The notes under the pieces were generated by a model that was not told the DNA's origin, made no database searches, and saw nothing but the letters and a program-made list of their open reading frames with translations. From Pseudomonas sp. ML96 (GTDB lineage Bacteria > Pseudomonadota > Gammaproteobacteria > Pseudomonadales > Pseudomonadaceae), in NCBI RefSeq assembly GCF_000761545.1, contig NZ_JPMY01000006.1, forward strand, positions 243,435 through 307,434: a stretch of DNA of 64,000 nucleotides, read 5' to 3'. This document shows positions 1-8,499 of this stretch, piece by piece; positions within the stretch are counted from its first letter, which is position 1; each line of letters begins with the position of its first letter. Position numbers and translations under genes: made by a program.

Positions 1-309
1 ACCGACGCTGAGCTCGCCGAGCAACTTGTCGGCCATGCCCTGGGCCTCGCCCTTGAAGGTCTCGATGGCGCCGAACAGCTTGCGCGTGGCGGCCAGCACC
101 TGCTCGCCCTTGGGCGTCAGGCGAAAGCCGGCCTTGCCGCGCTCACACAGGCGAAAGCCCAGACGCGTCTCGAGCTTGGCCATCTGCGTGCTGATGGTCG
201 ACTGGCCGATGCCCAACTCACCCTGGGCGGCGCTGAAGCCGCCGTTCTCCACCACGCTGACGAACAGGCGCAGCAGCTGCAGGTCGAGGTCACGCAGTTG
301 GCTGAGCAT
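1..309 (-). CDS. LysR-family transcriptional regulator, N-terminal part (cut by window edge)
   Basis: The 103 visible codons encode the winged helix-turn-helix of a LysR regulator: a conserved start (LRDLDLQLLRLFVSVVENGG), then FSAAQGEL and QSTISTQMAKLE as the recognition region, then RLTPKGE. The effector-binding domain lies outside the window. I chose ATG at 309 because GGAG sits 5 bases upstream; an in-frame ATG at 324 lacks a ribosome binding site. It diverges from the polyamine-type binding protein at 452, so it is the natural candidate to control that gene and agmatinase behind it. Family assignment is firm; target and ligand are inference from position. Confidence 0.85.
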   Translation of the reverse strand, partial: MLSQLRDLDLQLLRLFVSVVENGGFSAAQGELGIGQSTISTQMAKLETRLGFRLCERGKAGFRLTPKGEQVLAATRKLFGAIETFKGEAQGMADKLLGELSVG

Positions 310-321
310 CGTGGCTCCATA

Positions 322-339
322 CATTGATAGATGTCGATG
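322..339. promoter_or_regulatory. Possible LysR-type operator between the two divergent genes
   Basis: The bases CATTGAT-AGAT-GTCGATG form an imperfect inverted repeat (5 of 7 pairs) just upstream of the LysR start codon. LysR proteins usually bind T-N11-A dyads in this position. It is weak and rests on position as much as on sequence. Confidence 0.25.
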
Positions 340-451
340 CCAGAGTAGATCACTTCGTATTTATCGGAAGCAAACCGCGGCGCAGGATGGCTCCACTCCA
401 GAGCCCCCAGCAGAGGGGCGCGGGCTATCGAATCTGCCGAGGAATCCGCTC

Positions 452-1525
452 ATGCGCCTTGTCGCCAGCTTGCTTGTGTTCGCCTTCGCCCTGCCGCTGC
501 AGGCCGAAGAAAAAGTCCTCAACCTCTACAACTGGGCCGACTACGTGCCGGCGCAGGCGCTGCAGCGCTTCCAGGCCGAGACCGGGATCAAGGTCAAATA
601 CGACACCTTCGACAGCGCCGAGGTGCTGGAGAGCAAGCTGCTCACCGGCGGCAGCGGCTACGACGTAGTGGTGCCGTCGTCCAGCGTGCTGGCCCGCACC
701 ATCGGCGCCAAGGCGCTGCAGCCGGTGGGCGAGCTGGCCGGCAAGGACAATCTCGACCCCGAGTTGCTGGCCAAGCTGGCCGGCGTCGACCCCGGCAACG
801 CCTACGGCGTGCCCTACACCTGGGGCACCATCGGCCTGGGCATCAACAAGGAAGCGGTAGAGAAACGCCTGCCCGGCGTGGCGCTGGACAGCCTCGATTT
901 GCTGTTCAAGCCCGAGTACGCCAGCAAGCTCAAGGACTGCGGCATCAGCGTGCTCGACTCGCCGCAGGAGGTGATCGCCGTGGTCCTCAACTACCTGGGC
1001 AAGGACCCCTACAGCACCGCTGAGGCCGATCGCGAGGCAGCCAAGGCGCTGCTCGCGCAGCTGCAGCCGAACCTGCGCTACGTCGGCCAGAGCCGGCAGA
1101 TCGACGATCTAGCCAAGGGTGAGACCTGCCTGGCACTGACCTACACCGGCGACGCCGGCATGGCCACCGCTCGTGCCCTCGAAGCCAAGCAGCCGTTCTC
1201 GGTGGTCTACCGGATTCCCAAGGAAGGCACGCTGATCTGGTTCGACACCCTGGCCATCCCGGTGGATGCACCGCACCCCGAGGCCGCGCGCGCCTTCATC
1301 GACTACATGCTCCAGCCCGAGGCCATCGCCGAACTGACCAACTCGCTGTATTTCGCCAACGCCAACCGTGCGGCCACGCCGCTGCTCGACGCGGCGGTGA
1401 GCGGCGATCCGGACATCTACCCGGCCGCGGACATGCGCGCCAAGTTGTTCGCCGAGCAGAGCCTGCCGCTGCGCGAAATGCGCCAGCGCACTCGGCTGTG
1501 GACGGCGTTCCGCACCCAATACTGA
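452..1525 (+). CDS. Periplasmic polyamine-type (PotD/PotF-like) solute-binding protein
   Basis: A 357-residue protein with a clear Sec signal peptide (hydrophobic stretch MRLVASLLVFAFALPLQA), followed by the typical mature start EEKVLNLYNWADYVP seen in PotD/PotF spermidine and putrescine binders. Further family landmarks are YDTFDSAEVLESKLL, GYDVVVPSS, VPYTWGTIGLG and the late motif DAPHPEAARAFIDYML. Start at ATG 452 is supported by GAGGA 8 bases upstream and by the signal peptide. No ABC permease or ATPase gene is next to it, so it must work with a transporter elsewhere or act as an orphan sensor/binder. Agmatinase follows after 59 bases, which suggests agmatine or putrescine as ligand; that is inference. 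Confidence 0.88.
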   Translation: MRLVASLLVFAFALPLQAEEKVLNLYNWADYVPAQALQRFQAETGIKVKYDTFDSAEVLESKLLTGGSGYDVVVPSSSVLARTIGAKALQPVGELAGKDNLDPELLAKLAGVDPGNAYGVPYTWGTIGLGINKEAVEKRLPGVALDSLDLLFKPEYASKLKDCGISVLDSPQEVIAVVLNYLGKDPYSTAEADREAAKALLAQLQPNLRYVGQSRQIDDLAKGETCLALTYTGDAGMATARALEAKQPFSVVYRIPKEGTLIWFDTLAIPVDAPHPEAARAFIDYMLQPEAIAELTNSLYFANANRAATPLLDAAVSGDPDIYPAADMRAKLFAEQSLPLREMRQRTRLWTAFRTQY

Positions 1526-1534
1526 TTGCCGTAT

Positions 1535-1557
1535 GGCCACTCCGGCACTGAGTGGCC
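1535..1557 (+). repeat. Short hairpin between binding-protein gene and speB
   Basis: GGCCACT and AGTGGCC form a perfect 7-bp stem around a 9-base loop, 9 bases after the binding-protein stop. No T-tract follows, so it is more likely an mRNA-stabilising or partial attenuating hairpin than a full terminator. Confidence 0.35.
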
Positions 1558-1584
1558 CGTTCTGCAGATATCGAGCATCCGAAC

Positions 1585-2538
1585 ATGGAACAAGCCTTCG
1601 ACAACGATCAGGCCATCACCCGAGGCAGCCTCTACGGCACCGCGGCCGAGCCGACCTACGCCGGCATCACCAGCTTCATGCGTCGCCGCTATACCCGCGA
1701 TCTACGCGGGGTCGATCTGGTGGTCAGCGGCGTGCCGTTCGACACCGCCACCACCAACCGCCCGGGCAGCCGTTTCGGTCCGCGTGCCATTCGCGCGGCG
1801 TCGATCCAGTCGGCCTGGGCGCGGCACTTCCCCTGGGAGTTCGACCCCTTCGACCTGCTGGCCTGCATCGACTACGGCGACTGCTACTTCGACCACGGCA
1901 CGCCGCAGGACACCCCAGCGGCCATCGAAGCGCACGCCGACAAGATCCTCGACGCCGGCTGCGCCATGCTCACCCTGGGCGGCGACCACTTCATCAGCTA
2001 CCCGTTGCTCAAGGCCCATGCGAAGAAGCACGGCCCCCTGTCGCTGATCCACTTCGACGCGCACAGCGACACCTGGCCGGACGAGGAGGGCGCGCGCATC
2101 GACCACGGCACCATGTTCTACCATGCCGCCAAGGACGGTCTGGTCGACCCGGCGCGTTCGGTGCAGGTCGGCCTGCGCACCACCAACGATGACGTGATGG
2201 GCTTCCAGGTGCTGGATGCGCGGCAGGTCAACCGCAGCACACCGGAGCAGATCGCCGAGCTGATCCGCGCCCGCGTCGGCGACAACCCGGTGTACCTGAC
2301 TTTCGACATTGACTGTCTCGACCCGGCGTTCGCTCCCGGTACCGGAACCCCGGTATGCGGCGGGCTGTCCAGCCACCAGGCCCTGGAAATCCTGCGTGGC
2401 CTGCGCGGCATCAACCTGGTCGGCATGGACGTGGTGGAAGTGGCGCCGCCCTACGACAACTCGGAGATCACTGCACTGGCCGGTGCCACCCTGGCGATGG
2501 AGATGGTCTGCCTGTACGCCGCGCGGCATAAGCTCTGA
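1585..2538 (+). CDS. speB: Agmatinase (agmatine ureohydrolase)
   Basis: Hydrolyses agmatine to putrescine and urea in the cytoplasm. The 317-residue protein is a ureohydrolase with the binuclear manganese motifs GGDHF, DAHSDTW and DIDCLDPAFAPGTGTP, and the late motif VEVAPPYDNSEITALAGATLA. The resemblance runs along the whole of E. coli SpeB as I recall it, and the FDTAT...RPGSRFGP segment fits agmatinase rather than arginase. Related Pseudomonas guanidinobutyrase and guanidinopropionase share the fold, so substrate is likely but not proven. ATG 1585 gives the usual family length; an upstream GTG at 1552 would add 11 residues. It lies 59 bases after the binding-protein gene and probably shares its transcript. 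Confidence 0.88.
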   Translation: MEQAFDNDQAITRGSLYGTAAEPTYAGITSFMRRRYTRDLRGVDLVVSGVPFDTATTNRPGSRFGPRAIRAASIQSAWARHFPWEFDPFDLLACIDYGDCYFDHGTPQDTPAAIEAHADKILDAGCAMLTLGGDHFISYPLLKAHAKKHGPLSLIHFDAHSDTWPDEEGARIDHGTMFYHAAKDGLVDPARSVQVGLRTTNDDVMGFQVLDARQVNRSTPEQIAELIRARVGDNPVYLTFDIDCLDPAFAPGTGTPVCGGLSSHQALEILRGLRGINLVGMDVVEVAPPYDNSEITALAGATLAMEMVCLYAARHKL

Positions 2539-2546
2539 CGCAGAGC
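2532..2546. terminator. Small hairpin between convergent speB and LysR genes
   Basis: GCTCTG and CAGAGC pair around the three bases ACG, spanning the speB stop codon. The stem is short and no T-tract follows, so terminator function is uncertain. Confidence 0.25.
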
Positions 2547-2550
2547 GGTG

Positions 2551-3468
2551 CTAGACCAGCGGCGGGATATGGCTGGCGCCGTCCTGCTCAAGGATCACCC
2601 GCTGCAGCTCGGCCGCACCGGGCGACAGGCTGTGCCCGGCGCGGCTGACGATGCCGTAGGCGGAGCGCTGCGCCGGCATGCCGGTATGCAGCGGCAGCAC
2701 GGCCAGGCGCCCGGCCGCCACGTCCTGGGCGATCACGTCCCAGGGCGACATGCTCAGCACATGGCTGGCCGAGACCAGCTCCTTGAGCACCATGAAGTTG
2801 TCGCACTCGACGCTCAGCGGGCTGGCCTCCCGGCCGCTCAGGCTCTGTAGGGCGCTGGCCACTTCCTGCGGCAACTGGGTGCCGGCCAGCGGGTAATCCA
2901 GCAGGTCTTTCACCGTCAGCCGCGAGCGCGCCAGCAACGGATGCTGCGGGTGGCAGAACAGCACGGCGGGGTGCGGGCGCAGCGCCTCGATCTGCAGACG
3001 CGGATCGTCCTGGAACTCGCGGATATCAGCGACGAAAAGCTCGATCTGGTTGTCCAGCAGGCGCGTGCGCAGCTGCTGCCAGCTGTCGATGGTCAGCTGC
3101 AGGCGCACCCGTGGGAAGCGTTCGGCGAAGGCACCCATGGCCTGCGGCACCAGGCGCGCTGCTGGGTAAGGGCCGGCGCCCAGGCGCACCTCGCCGCTGC
3201 CCAGGTTGCCCAGCTGGCTTACCGCATTGCTCAGTGCCTGGCTGCCGGCCAGCAGGCGACGCGCATGCTCCAGCACCAGCTCGCCATGGGCGGTCAGGCT
3301 GATGCCGCGGCTGTGGCGGTCCACCAGGTTGCAGCCGAGGCTGCTTTCCAGCGCTTGAATGCTGCGGCTCAGCGCCGGCTGGCTGAGATGCACGGCCTCG
3401 GCGGCGCGGGCGAAATGGCCGTGGTCGGCGAGGGCGACGAAGTGGCGGAGCTGGCGAAGATCGTTCAT
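2551..3468 (-). CDS. LysR-family transcriptional regulator, divergent from alkylsulfatase (SdsB-like position)
   Basis: A full-length LysR protein of 305 residues. The N-terminal winged helix is clear (LRQLRHFVALADHGHFARAA, then LSQPALSRSIQALE and the SLTAHGE turn), followed by a periplasmic-binding-like effector domain (LGAGPYPAARLVPQ...). It is divergently placed 101 bases from the alkylsulfatase operon, the same arrangement as SdsB1/SdsA1 in P. aeruginosa, where the LysR protein activates the sulfatase gene in response to alkyl sulfate. Function as activator of the downstream operon is inferred from this arrangement and from the inverted repeat in the gap. Confidence 0.85.
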   Translation of the reverse strand: MNDLRQLRHFVALADHGHFARAAEAVHLSQPALSRSIQALESSLGCNLVDRHSRGISLTAHGELVLEHARRLLAGSQALSNAVSQLGNLGSGEVRLGAGPYPAARLVPQAMGAFAERFPRVRLQLTIDSWQQLRTRLLDNQIELFVADIREFQDDPRLQIEALRPHPAVLFCHPQHPLLARSRLTVKDLLDYPLAGTQLPQEVASALQSLSGREASPLSVECDNFMVLKELVSASHVLSMSPWDVIAQDVAAGRLAVLPLHTGMPAQRSAYGIVSRAGHSLSPGAAELQRVILEQDGASHIPPLV

Positions 3469-3481
3469 GCGCTTCCTGCAT

Positions 3482-3505
3482 CAATGCTTGATTTGAAATG
3501 CATTG
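3482..3505. promoter_or_regulatory. LysR-type operator (CAATGC-N12-GCATTG)
   Basis: A perfect 6-bp inverted repeat with a 12-base AT-rich spacer lies 14 bases upstream of the LysR start and about 65 bases upstream of the alkylsulfatase start. A T-N11-A signature is contained in it (T3485, A3497). Position between a LysR gene and its divergent operon fits an autoregulation and activation site. Confidence 0.55.
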
Positions 3506-3569
3506 GAATTATTGAGGCCGCCTCGGCAGTCTGCCAAGACTCGATAACCATAAAAATACGAGGTCGCCG

Positions 3570-5357
3570 ATGCGCACCCTGTCCCACTTCAGTGGCCTGC
3601 TGCTGGCCGCTGCCCTGCCGTTCACTGCCAGCGCCGAACTGCCCGCCGAGAAGATCGAGCCCTCGATCAACGCCGAGCTGGCCGAGCACACCAAGCACTT
3701 CAACGAGAAGGTCTACCAGATCGCCGACAACGTCTGGTCGGCGGTGGGCTGGAACCTGGCCAACAGCGTGATGATCGAGGCGCCGGAAGGGCTGATCATC
3801 GTCGACACCGGCGAGTCGGCCGAGCAGTCGCGCAAGGTGCTCGCCGAGTTCCGCAAGATCAGTAGCAAGCCGATCAAGGCCATCGTCTACACCCACTTCC
3901 ATCCCGACCATATCAACGGGGTGAAGGGCTTCGTCAGCGAGGAGCAGGTGAAGAGTGGCGAGGTGCAGATCTACGCCCAGGAAACCCTGCTGGAAAACGT
4001 GGTGACCCAGGGCGCGCTGGTCGGCCCGATCCTCGGCATGCGCTCCGGCTACAGCTTCGGCGCCGCGCTGTCGGATGCCGACAAGAAGGACATGAACGCC
4101 GGCCTCGGCCCGCTGGCCCATGAGGGGCAATCGACCTTCATCGCGCCGACCATCACCTTCAAGGACAAGCTCGACACCACTATCGCCGGCCTGCCGGTAC
4201 AGTTCCTCCACGCGCCCAGCGAGGCGCCGGACGAGATCGTCCTGTTCCTGCCGAACAATCGCGTGCTGATCAGCGCCGAAGTCACCCAGGGCCCGACCCT
4301 GCCCAACGTGCACACCCTGCGCGGTACCAAGTTCCGCGACCCGGTGCTGTGGGTGAAGAGCCTCGACGCCCTGCGTGCGTTCCGGGCCGACTACATGGTG
4401 CCGCTGCACGGCCAGCCGGTGAGCGGCAAGGACAAGGTCGAGGAAGTGTTGCGCATGACCCGCGACGCCATCGCCTATATCCACGACCAGACCGTGCGCT
4501 GGATGAACAAGGGCCTGACCCCCGACGAGCTGGTCGAGAAGGTCAAGCTGCCGCCGCACCTGGCCGGCTACACGCCTTACCTGCGCGAGTACTACGGCAC
4601 GGTGAAACACAGCGTGCGGCAGATCTACAACGGCTACCTGGGCTGGTTCCAGGGCGACCCGGTGGACCTCGACCCGATCCCTCCGGTGGAAAAAGCCAAG
4701 CGCCTGATTGAGCTGATGGGCGGCCGCGACAAGGTGCTGCTGGCCGCTGGCGACGCCTACCTCAAGGGTGACTACCAGTGGGCCGCCGAGCTGGCCAGCT
4801 ACTCGATCCGCGTCGACCACGGCGACACGCTGGCGCGCGACATCAAGGCGCGCAGCTTCCGCAAACTCGGTTACGCCAGCATGAACATCAACTGGCGCAA
4901 CTGGTACCTGATGAGCGCCATGGAGCTGGAAGGCAAGTTCGACAACGGTGGTGCCGAGGAAATGGGCAAGCGCATCCGTGGCGCCTTCCTCTCCGCCGAC
5001 ATGCTGAAGAACCTGCCGGCGCGCATCTTCCTGCAGAACTGGGTGACCCGTATCGACCCGGAAAAGAGCGCCGACGTGAACCTGACCCTCGGCTTCGCCT
5101 TCCCCGATATCGGCGAAGAGTGGGCCCTGGAAGTACGTCGCGGGGTGGTCGAACTGCACAAGGGCATCCCGGCCGGCACCACGCTCAAGCTGACCTTCGA
5201 CAAGACCTACCTGGATACCGTGATCAGCGGCGAGAACGGGCTGCTCAAGGGCGCCCTGCTGGGTGACGTGAAGGTCGACGGCAACCTACTCGACATCAAG
5301 ACCTTCCTCGGCTGCTTCGACTTCGAAGACGCCCCCATCGCCTTGACCGTACGCTGA
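3570..5357 (+). CDS. Secreted metallo-beta-lactamase-fold alkylsulfatase (SdsA-type, class III)
   Basis: Hydrolyses sulfate esters such as alkyl sulfates to alcohol and sulfate. The 595-residue protein has a Sec signal peptide (about residues 1-22), a metallo-beta-lactamase domain with the zinc motif THFHPDH at residues 108-114 and a later GxxP-rich metal segment, an alkylsulfatase dimerisation domain around residues 370-480, and a C-terminal SCP2-like domain. It is somewhat shorter than P. aeruginosa SdsA1. ATG 3570 is preceded by GAGG and starts the signal peptide. It heads an operon with the next genes (12-base and 3-base gaps). The exact substrate cannot be read from sequence; SDS-like primary alkyl sulfates are the best guess. 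Confidence 0.88.
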   Translation: MRTLSHFSGLLLAAALPFTASAELPAEKIEPSINAELAEHTKHFNEKVYQIADNVWSAVGWNLANSVMIEAPEGLIIVDTGESAEQSRKVLAEFRKISSKPIKAIVYTHFHPDHINGVKGFVSEEQVKSGEVQIYAQETLLENVVTQGALVGPILGMRSGYSFGAALSDADKKDMNAGLGPLAHEGQSTFIAPTITFKDKLDTTIAGLPVQFLHAPSEAPDEIVLFLPNNRVLISAEVTQGPTLPNVHTLRGTKFRDPVLWVKSLDALRAFRADYMVPLHGQPVSGKDKVEEVLRMTRDAIAYIHDQTVRWMNKGLTPDELVEKVKLPPHLAGYTPYLREYYGTVKHSVRQIYNGYLGWFQGDPVDLDPIPPVEKAKRLIELMGGRDKVLLAAGDAYLKGDYQWAAELASYSIRVDHGDTLARDIKARSFRKLGYASMNINWRNWYLMSAMELEGKFDNGGAEEMGKRIRGAFLSADMLKNLPARIFLQNWVTRIDPEKSADVNLTLGFAFPDIGEEWALEVRRGVVELHKGIPAGTTLKLTFDKTYLDTVISGENGLLKGALLGDVKVDGNLLDIKTFLGCFDFEDAPIALTVR

Positions 5358-5368
5358 GGAGCCCGAGC

Positions 5369-6772
5369 ATGAGCAATCTGCAAATCGGCCAGCTGCCGGT
5401 CGTGCGTCAACGCCGTTTGTGGCTCCGTGCCTTGGGCGTGGTGCTGGTGCTGCTGGCACTGGGCGCCGCGCTGCTGTTCAGCCAGCGCGAAACCATCCGC
5501 CTGGCTGCGCAAAGCTACGCGTTCGGCTACCCGCTGGTGCTTACCGAACTGACCCGCGACAACTTCACCCACGGCATCGCCCCGGCCAATCGCCTGGTAC
5601 ATGTGCCGGCGTTTCCTGAGGCCAGCTTCCGCGACATCGTGCGGCCCAACGTCGACACCCTGTATTCGCTGGCCTGGCTGGACATGGACGCCGGGCCCTG
5701 GGTGTTCGAGCTGCCGGCCAGCGAGCGCTATCTGGTGATGCAATTCCTCGATGCCTGGACCAACGTATTCGCCAGCCTCGGCCCGCGTACCACCGGCACC
5801 GCCGGCGGGCGCTTCCTGTTGGTCGGACCGACGTGGCAGGGTGAGGTGCCGCAGGGCATGACCCTGCTACGTGCGCCGACGCGCATTGCCTGGCTGCTCG
5901 GCCGGGTGCAGACCAATGGCAAGGCCGACTATGCGGCCGTGCACGCGATCCAGGCCCAGGTCGGCCTGCGCAGCCTGGCCGACTGGCAACTGGGCAGGCC
6001 GGCCACGGCCGAACCGTTCAAGCTGCCGGAACACAAGGCCGAGCCACCGCTGTACCAGCTGCGCGCGCTGAGCGCCGAGGCCTTCTTCGGCCGCCTGGCC
6101 GCGCTGCTGGTGGACAACCCGGCGAGTGACAAGGACGCCGCCGCCCTGGCTGATCTGCAACAACTCGGTGTGCAGCCCGGTGCCGCTCCGCAATGGGGTT
6201 GGCTGCAACGCCAGTCGGCGCGCCTGGGCATCTGGCTGGCCGAGCGGCAGATGCACCAGGCCCTGCAGCGCCCCGAGGGGCTGGTCAACGGCTGGCGTCA
6301 GCCACCCATGCACATCGGCGCCTATGGCGACGACTACGGCCTGCGCGCCGTGGTGGCGATGGCTGGTTTCGGCGCCAACCTGGCGGCGGATGCCATCTAC
6401 CCGAATGCCTCGGTCGACGGCCAGGGCCAGGCACTGCAGGGTGGGCAGCGTTATCGCCTGCACTTCGCCGCAGGCGAGTTGCCGCCGGCGCGGGCCTTCT
6501 GGTCGGTGACCGCCTACGACGGCGACGGCTATCTGATCGCCAATCCGCTGAGTCGCTATGCCCTCGGCGACCGCGACCCGCTGACCTACAACTCCGACGG
6601 TTCGCTGGATATCTACCTGCAGGCCAAGGCGCCGGGTGAGTCGCAGCAGGGCAACTGGCTGCCGATTCCCGCCAGCGGGCCGTTCAGCCTGACCGGGCGC
6701 ATCTACCTGCCCGAGCAGCGCGTGCTCGACGGGCAATGGCAGATGCCCGCCATCGACCATCTGCAGGAGTGA
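5369..6772 (+). CDS. Membrane-anchored DUF1254/DUF1214 protein
   Basis: A 467-residue protein with one N-terminal membrane anchor (about residues 20-40: LRALGVVLVLLALGAALLF) and a large, probably periplasmic body. The first half is DUF1254-like (SYAFGYPLVL, then FRDIVRPNVDTLYSLAWLDM and LVMQFLDAWTN). The second half is DUF1214-like (RAFWSVTAYDGDGYLIANPL, then RYALGDRD). No enzyme activity is established for this pair of domains that I can name. It sits 11 bases after the alkylsulfatase and 3 bases before the type I sulfatase, so it is co-transcribed and probably takes part in the same periplasmic sulfate-ester process. Domain calls are good; role is unknown. Confidence 0.8.
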   Translation: MSNLQIGQLPVVRQRRLWLRALGVVLVLLALGAALLFSQRETIRLAAQSYAFGYPLVLTELTRDNFTHGIAPANRLVHVPAFPEASFRDIVRPNVDTLYSLAWLDMDAGPWVFELPASERYLVMQFLDAWTNVFASLGPRTTGTAGGRFLLVGPTWQGEVPQGMTLLRAPTRIAWLLGRVQTNGKADYAAVHAIQAQVGLRSLADWQLGRPATAEPFKLPEHKAEPPLYQLRALSAEAFFGRLAALLVDNPASDKDAAALADLQQLGVQPGAAPQWGWLQRQSARLGIWLAERQMHQALQRPEGLVNGWRQPPMHIGAYGDDYGLRAVVAMAGFGANLAADAIYPNASVDGQGQALQGGQRYRLHFAAGELPPARAFWSVTAYDGDGYLIANPLSRYALGDRDPLTYNSDGSLDIYLQAKAPGESQQGNWLPIPASGPFSLTGRIYLPEQRVLDGQWQMPAIDHLQE

Positions 6773-6775
6773 GCC

Positions 6776-8488
6776 ATGCAGCGCCGTGACCTGTTGAAGA
6801 GAGCCGCGGCGCTGACCGCCGCCGGCATCGCCACACCGCTGCTGGGCACTGCCTCGGCGGCCGTGGCACCGCGCCTGGGACGCAAGCCGAACATCCTGCT
6901 GATCGTCACCGACCAGCAACGCGCTCACCAGGACCTGCCCGATGCCGTGCCGCTACCCGGCCACGAGCGCCTGTTGCAGCGCGCGGCGAGCCTGGGCAAT
7001 TTCCACGTCAACACCACGCCCTGTTCGCCGTCGCGCTCGGTGCTGTTCACTGGCCAGCACACGCAGCAGACCCTGATCACCGCCAACCTCGGCCTGCCGC
7101 CGTTCCGCGAGCTGTCGCCGCAGATTCCCACCCTCGGCCACATGCTGCGCGAGCAGGGTTATCTGACGGCCTACAAGGGCAAGTGGCACCTGTCGCACAT
7201 CGAGCAGTCGAGCAACCTCACCTACGGTGTGGTGCAGCCGAGCACCGATGCGCTGCTGCCGTACGGCTTCGCCGACTACAACCTGAATGGCGACCCGCAC
7301 GGCTCGCTGATGACCGGCTTCATTTATGACAAGGTCACCGCCAGCGACTCGGTGGCCTGGTTGCAGCAGCACCGCAGCGACGAGCAGCCGTGGTTCCTCG
7401 CGGTCAACTTCGTCAACCCGCACGACATCATGTTCTACAGCTCGGGGATCAAGCAGGAGCAGAGCCGCCTGCGGCGCAACTTCCTCGGGCCGATCTCGCC
7501 GGGGCCGAGTACCGGTCTGTACGAAAAGCACTGGGATCTGCCGCTGCCGAAGAGCTTCTATGCCGAGGACCTGAGCCGCAAACCCTGGGCCCAGCGCGCC
7601 GACGTGGAGCTGTGCAACAACGTCTACGGCCGCCTCGACCCCAAGGACGAGCAGGCCTGGCAGGGCCTGCAGAGCTATTACCTGAACTGCGTGCGCGACG
7701 TCGACCAGTCCATCGAGCAGGTGCTGCTGGCGCTGGAAAACAGCGGCCTGGCCGACGACACCATCGTCATCCTCACCGCCGACCACGGCGAGATGGCCGG
7801 CGCGCACCAGCTGCGGCAGAAGGGCCCGCACATGTACAAGGAGAACACCCGGGTCAACTTCATCGTCCGCCACCCGGATGTCGCGCAGGGCTTCACCAGC
7901 CAGGCGCTGGGCTCCACCGTCGACATCGTGCCGACTGTGCTGGAGCTGGCCGGGCTGGATGCCGCCGGGCAGGCCGAGCGCTATCCGCAGCTGGCCGGCG
8001 TCAGCCTGACCGAGAGCATCGGAGGGGCGAGCAGGCGCTCCGTGCGCGACGAGCGCGGCCACCTGTACGACTACGGCGTGGTCATGTACCTCGATCCGGA
8101 GTTCACCGAGGCGGTGATGCGTGACCATGACCAGGTCACGCCCTGGGCGATCATCCAGGAATCGTTGGCGCAGATGCAGCTCGGTCCGTCGATGAAGAAC
8201 CGCGCGCTGTTCCGCGGCATCCACGATGGCCGCTACAAGTTCGCCCGCTACTTCGCCGCCGAGGACCACCACATCCCGGCCAGCTTCGACGACCTGCTGG
8301 CGCGCAACGATCTGGAGCTATACGACACCGAGAACGATCCGGACGAGCTACACAACCTGGCCGCCGACCCACAGGCACAGCGCACCCTGATCGAGCGCCT
8401 GAACGGCCGCCTCACCGAACTGCTGGCCCTGGAAGTCGGCGTCGATGACGGCCGTGAACACCCGGGGCCGACCTTTCTCTACAGCTAA
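6776..8488 (+). CDS. Tat-exported type I sulfatase (formylglycine-dependent)
   Basis: A 570-residue alkaline-phosphatase-superfamily sulfatase. The N-terminus carries a twin-arginine signal (RRDLLKRAA then a hydrophobic stretch), so it folds before export. The catalytic signature is C-S-P-S-R around Cys83, the cysteine that must be converted to formylglycine. Metal and fold motifs are NILLIVTDQQR, YKGKWHLSH and LTADHGEMAGAH. No formylglycine-generating enzyme gene is in the window, so maturation must come from elsewhere. It is 3 bases after the DUF1254/DUF1214 gene. Substrate is not predictable; choline-sulfatase, arylsulfatase and related hydrolases share these motifs. Confidence 0.85.
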   Translation: MQRRDLLKRAAALTAAGIATPLLGTASAAVAPRLGRKPNILLIVTDQQRAHQDLPDAVPLPGHERLLQRAASLGNFHVNTTPCSPSRSVLFTGQHTQQTLITANLGLPPFRELSPQIPTLGHMLREQGYLTAYKGKWHLSHIEQSSNLTYGVVQPSTDALLPYGFADYNLNGDPHGSLMTGFIYDKVTASDSVAWLQQHRSDEQPWFLAVNFVNPHDIMFYSSGIKQEQSRLRRNFLGPISPGPSTGLYEKHWDLPLPKSFYAEDLSRKPWAQRADVELCNNVYGRLDPKDEQAWQGLQSYYLNCVRDVDQSIEQVLLALENSGLADDTIVILTADHGEMAGAHQLRQKGPHMYKENTRVNFIVRHPDVAQGFTSQALGSTVDIVPTVLELAGLDAAGQAERYPQLAGVSLTESIGGASRRSVRDERGHLYDYGVVMYLDPEFTEAVMRDHDQVTPWAIIQESLAQMQLGPSMKNRALFRGIHDGRYKFARYFAAEDHHIPASFDDLLARNDLELYDTENDPDELHNLAADPQAQRTLIERLNGRLTELLALEVGVDDGREHPGPTFLYS

Positions 8489-8499
8489 AGGAGTCATCC

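Noticed and set aside
117..353. 78-residue minus-strand frame overlapping the left LysR gene, suggesting a frameshift
   Set aside because: The true LysR frame is open without interruption from 309 to the window edge. The 78-residue frame is a shadow.
3465..5159. 564-residue open frame on the minus strand opposite the alkylsulfatase gene
   Set aside because: Composition is dominated by His, Val, Gln and Arg with no recognisable motif. It mirrors the codon bias of the real gene, as expected in high-GC DNA.
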